From Leucocoprinus leucothites (taxonomy: Eukaryota > Basidiomycota > Agaricomycetes > Agaricales > Agaricaceae), in contig JAACJO010000006.1 in assembly GCA_013368445.1 (NCBI GenBank), positions 1,798,001 through 1,862,000 on the forward strand: a DNA stretch of 64,000 nucleotides. Direction: 5' to 3'. A program made the position numbers and the translations under genes. Positions within the stretch are counted from its first letter, which is position 1; each line of letters starts with the position of its first letter. The notes beneath the pieces were generated by a model, which was not told where the DNA came from, did not search any database, and worked only from the letters and a program-made list of their open reading frames with translations. Positions 62,398 through 64,000 of the stretch are shown here, one piece after another.

Positions 62398-63392
62398 TCA
62401 CGCCGGTTCGAAATTCGGGTTTCCGGTTTCAATACAGCCCCTCAGATTCTTCTCCCAGTTCTCCACCCATTTAATCCTCTTCATATGAGGCCCAGTGATA
62501 CTCCCGAACGGAACGATTTGCACTGCGAGTGGTTTACAGAACACCGCAGCAGCAACTACAAGACCCCTTCCATCACTCTCGCTCTCCTCTCGCATACTCC
62601 TCAGTTGATCCACACTCATCTTGCAGGCGCTGTCTATCCGTCCCGCTAACTCGAGCGGCATTACTTCGACTTCATCGAGATTGAAAAATCTCCCTACGTT
62701 CCCATCGTTATCTGGATTGTAGACTACCACCACACGGAGGAGGTGCGTTCGCGCACGGGGGAAATATAGTGGGAGTTTCAGGGCATGAATGGTGCTGTAC
62801 ATCAGTGTGGAGCCGAAGTATTTGACCCATTTTTCAAGTTTAGCGTCTAGTTCGACGAAGGTGATTCCTGTCGGGTTTTCAGGTAGGCAAGGTGGGTATA
62901 AGCCCACAAGATCCTTGAGTTTATCTGCAGCTGCGAGTTGAGCGGCTTGTGCGACGTTCACTGCACAGACTGGTTTGTGTTTCTGATAACGGGAAGATTT
63001 TAATTGAGTCGGATCATACGAACAAACGGATAGCAAGGGCGCACCTTCCAATCTGCAAGTTGGCACTCCGGCGAGCAGTACCTAGACATTTTCCCGATAA
63101 ACACATGTACCAGAAATACAACCATACACCATCCTCCATAGCTCGATTGCAGGATGAAGACAGACAGGGCGGATGATGCGACTTACATGACAGCACGGCA
63201 TTTAGAGCAAAACCTCAACTTAACTTCGGGTGAAGCAACTACCCAGCATTGTGTACATTTCCGAATCGCTTCTGCCATTTTTTCAGCACCATCTCCACTG
63301 TCCGAGCCAGGCTCTACCGAAGGAGTCGAATCAGACGATGCTGTAACAGTAGGCACTTTCCGAGTTTTGTGCTTTCTTGATTTGGGCGGCAT
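62398..63392 (-). CDS. MYND zinc-finger protein, 275 aa
   Basis: Three exons, 63392-63187, 63081-63045 and 62982-62398, total 828 nt. The start MPPKSRKHKTRKV at 63392 leads into a short Ser/Pro/Asp-rich segment. The MYND finger is assembled across all three exons: CTQC, CSKC, YCSPEC-QLADW and HKPVC, which is the full C-x2-C...C-x2-C...C-x3-C...H-x3-C set. The rest (residues about 87-275) has no domain I recognise; it contains FFNLDEVEVMPLELAGRIDSACKMS and ends NPNFEPA. MYND fingers usually bind proline-rich peptides. Convergent with NMD3, about 350 bp apart. The small middle exon (37 nt) is needed to complete the finger. Confidence 0.9.
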
Positions 63393-64000
63393 TTGAGAAG
63401 TGATGTATGAATTTGAAATGAGCTTGGAGGAAAGTAGCAAAGAACAGTGATTTGAATACAAGCTGGATGAGGACTAGGAATAGGAGGCCAACCGACGAGG
63501 ATTAGTACTTGATAAAAGACACACACAGCACATGTATCATTACGTCTGTTGAGACGGCATATGCCGAGCGGTTAAGTATAACAAAATTCCCTGAAATCAG
63601 TCGCTATCCGAGCTCACTCGCAGTGTGCGACCAAGGTGTTCACAGAATGACACGGTAAGCACTCAAAACGGGGAACATCACTATTCTAACTCAAAAGGAC
63701 GGCGAGGCGACTCTATTCATTTTTGGAGAGCCTGAGGTAAGCGCTCAGTCCAATTTACTTACGACTTTCTATGGTATAATGACCTAGAGCACCAACCCGA
63801 TGTCCGGCGGTGAATTATCCGAATCGGTTGTACACTTTGTGCGATCTATTTCTGCCACATAAACGATACAGGTCGCTGCTTAATCCTTGTCAGAGGATTC
63901 CGGTCCGACGATGCGAAGGTTGTATAGTCACTAGGAGACTCAGCCCTCCCAGATCGTCTACTTTTGGGAGGAACGGGGACAGAGGGGGAACAATTTAAAA
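63393..64000. other. Right-edge flank, nothing recognised
   Basis: No supported gene. A short segment resembling a tRNA A box is at about 63555, but the matching B box is missing. Confidence 0.45.

Noticed and set aside
63545..63640. Possible tRNA (TATGCCGAGCGGTTAAG resembles an A box)
   Set aside because: No B box (GGTTCGANNCC) and no matching 3' acceptor strand follow.
1..64000. CRISPR array, operons or bacterial features
   Set aside because: No regularly spaced repeats of that type; introns and gene content are clearly fungal.

Overview
This window is nuclear DNA from a mushroom-forming basidiomycete (Agaricomycetes). The evidence is short introns of about 45-70 bases with GT..AG ends inside most genes, fungal-type STAND/NACHT NTPases, Helitron and Tc1/mariner transposons, an Old Yellow Enzyme family, and conserved housekeeping genes (RAD6-type E2, NMD3, UDP-glucose:glycoprotein glucosyltransferase) whose reading frames can be followed exon by exon. 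CDS coordinates are the outer limits of spliced models that I joined by eye; exon boundaries are given in the evidence.

Layout. Bases 1-919 hold the 5' part of a protein kinase gene on the minus strand that runs off the left edge. Bases about 1.1-15.2 kb are a transposon block: two Helitrons in the same (minus) orientation, each a decayed but almost frameshift-free Rep-helicase gene full of TGA stops, with a 1593-bp Tc1/mariner element inserted inside an intron of the first. Bases 15.2-27.8 kb are a graveyard: a broken, duplicated copy of an Old Yellow Enzyme gene (itself interrupted by a 968-bp insertion), a NACHT NTPase pseudogene, a textbook 660-bp solo LTR with a perfect 5-bp target duplication, a kinase pseudogene, and a 1.2-kb inverted-repeat element rich in CACTAC-like motifs.

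Bases 28-43 kb are genic: a hemerythrin-like protein, the intact Old Yellow Enzyme that is the apparent parent of the 15-kb copy, a tandem array of three intact and one decayed seven-transmembrane protein genes with an identical five-exon design, and an MFSD5-type major facilitator. Bases 43.7-47.5 kb carry a RAD6-type ubiquitin-conjugating enzyme and an intact NACHT/STAND protein. A U2 spliceosomal RNA gene with its own TATA box lies at about 50.03-50.22 kb.

Bases 51-63.4 kb are dense and conserved: an F-box protein, a small BRI3-like membrane protein, UDP-glucose:glycoprotein glucosyltransferase (ER folding quality control, ending in RDEL), NMD3 (60S ribosome export) fired from a shared 246-bp divergent promoter, and a MYND zinc-finger protein convergent with NMD3. 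There is no operon-like logic. The contrast is between the repeat-rich left 28 kb and the gene-dense right half.
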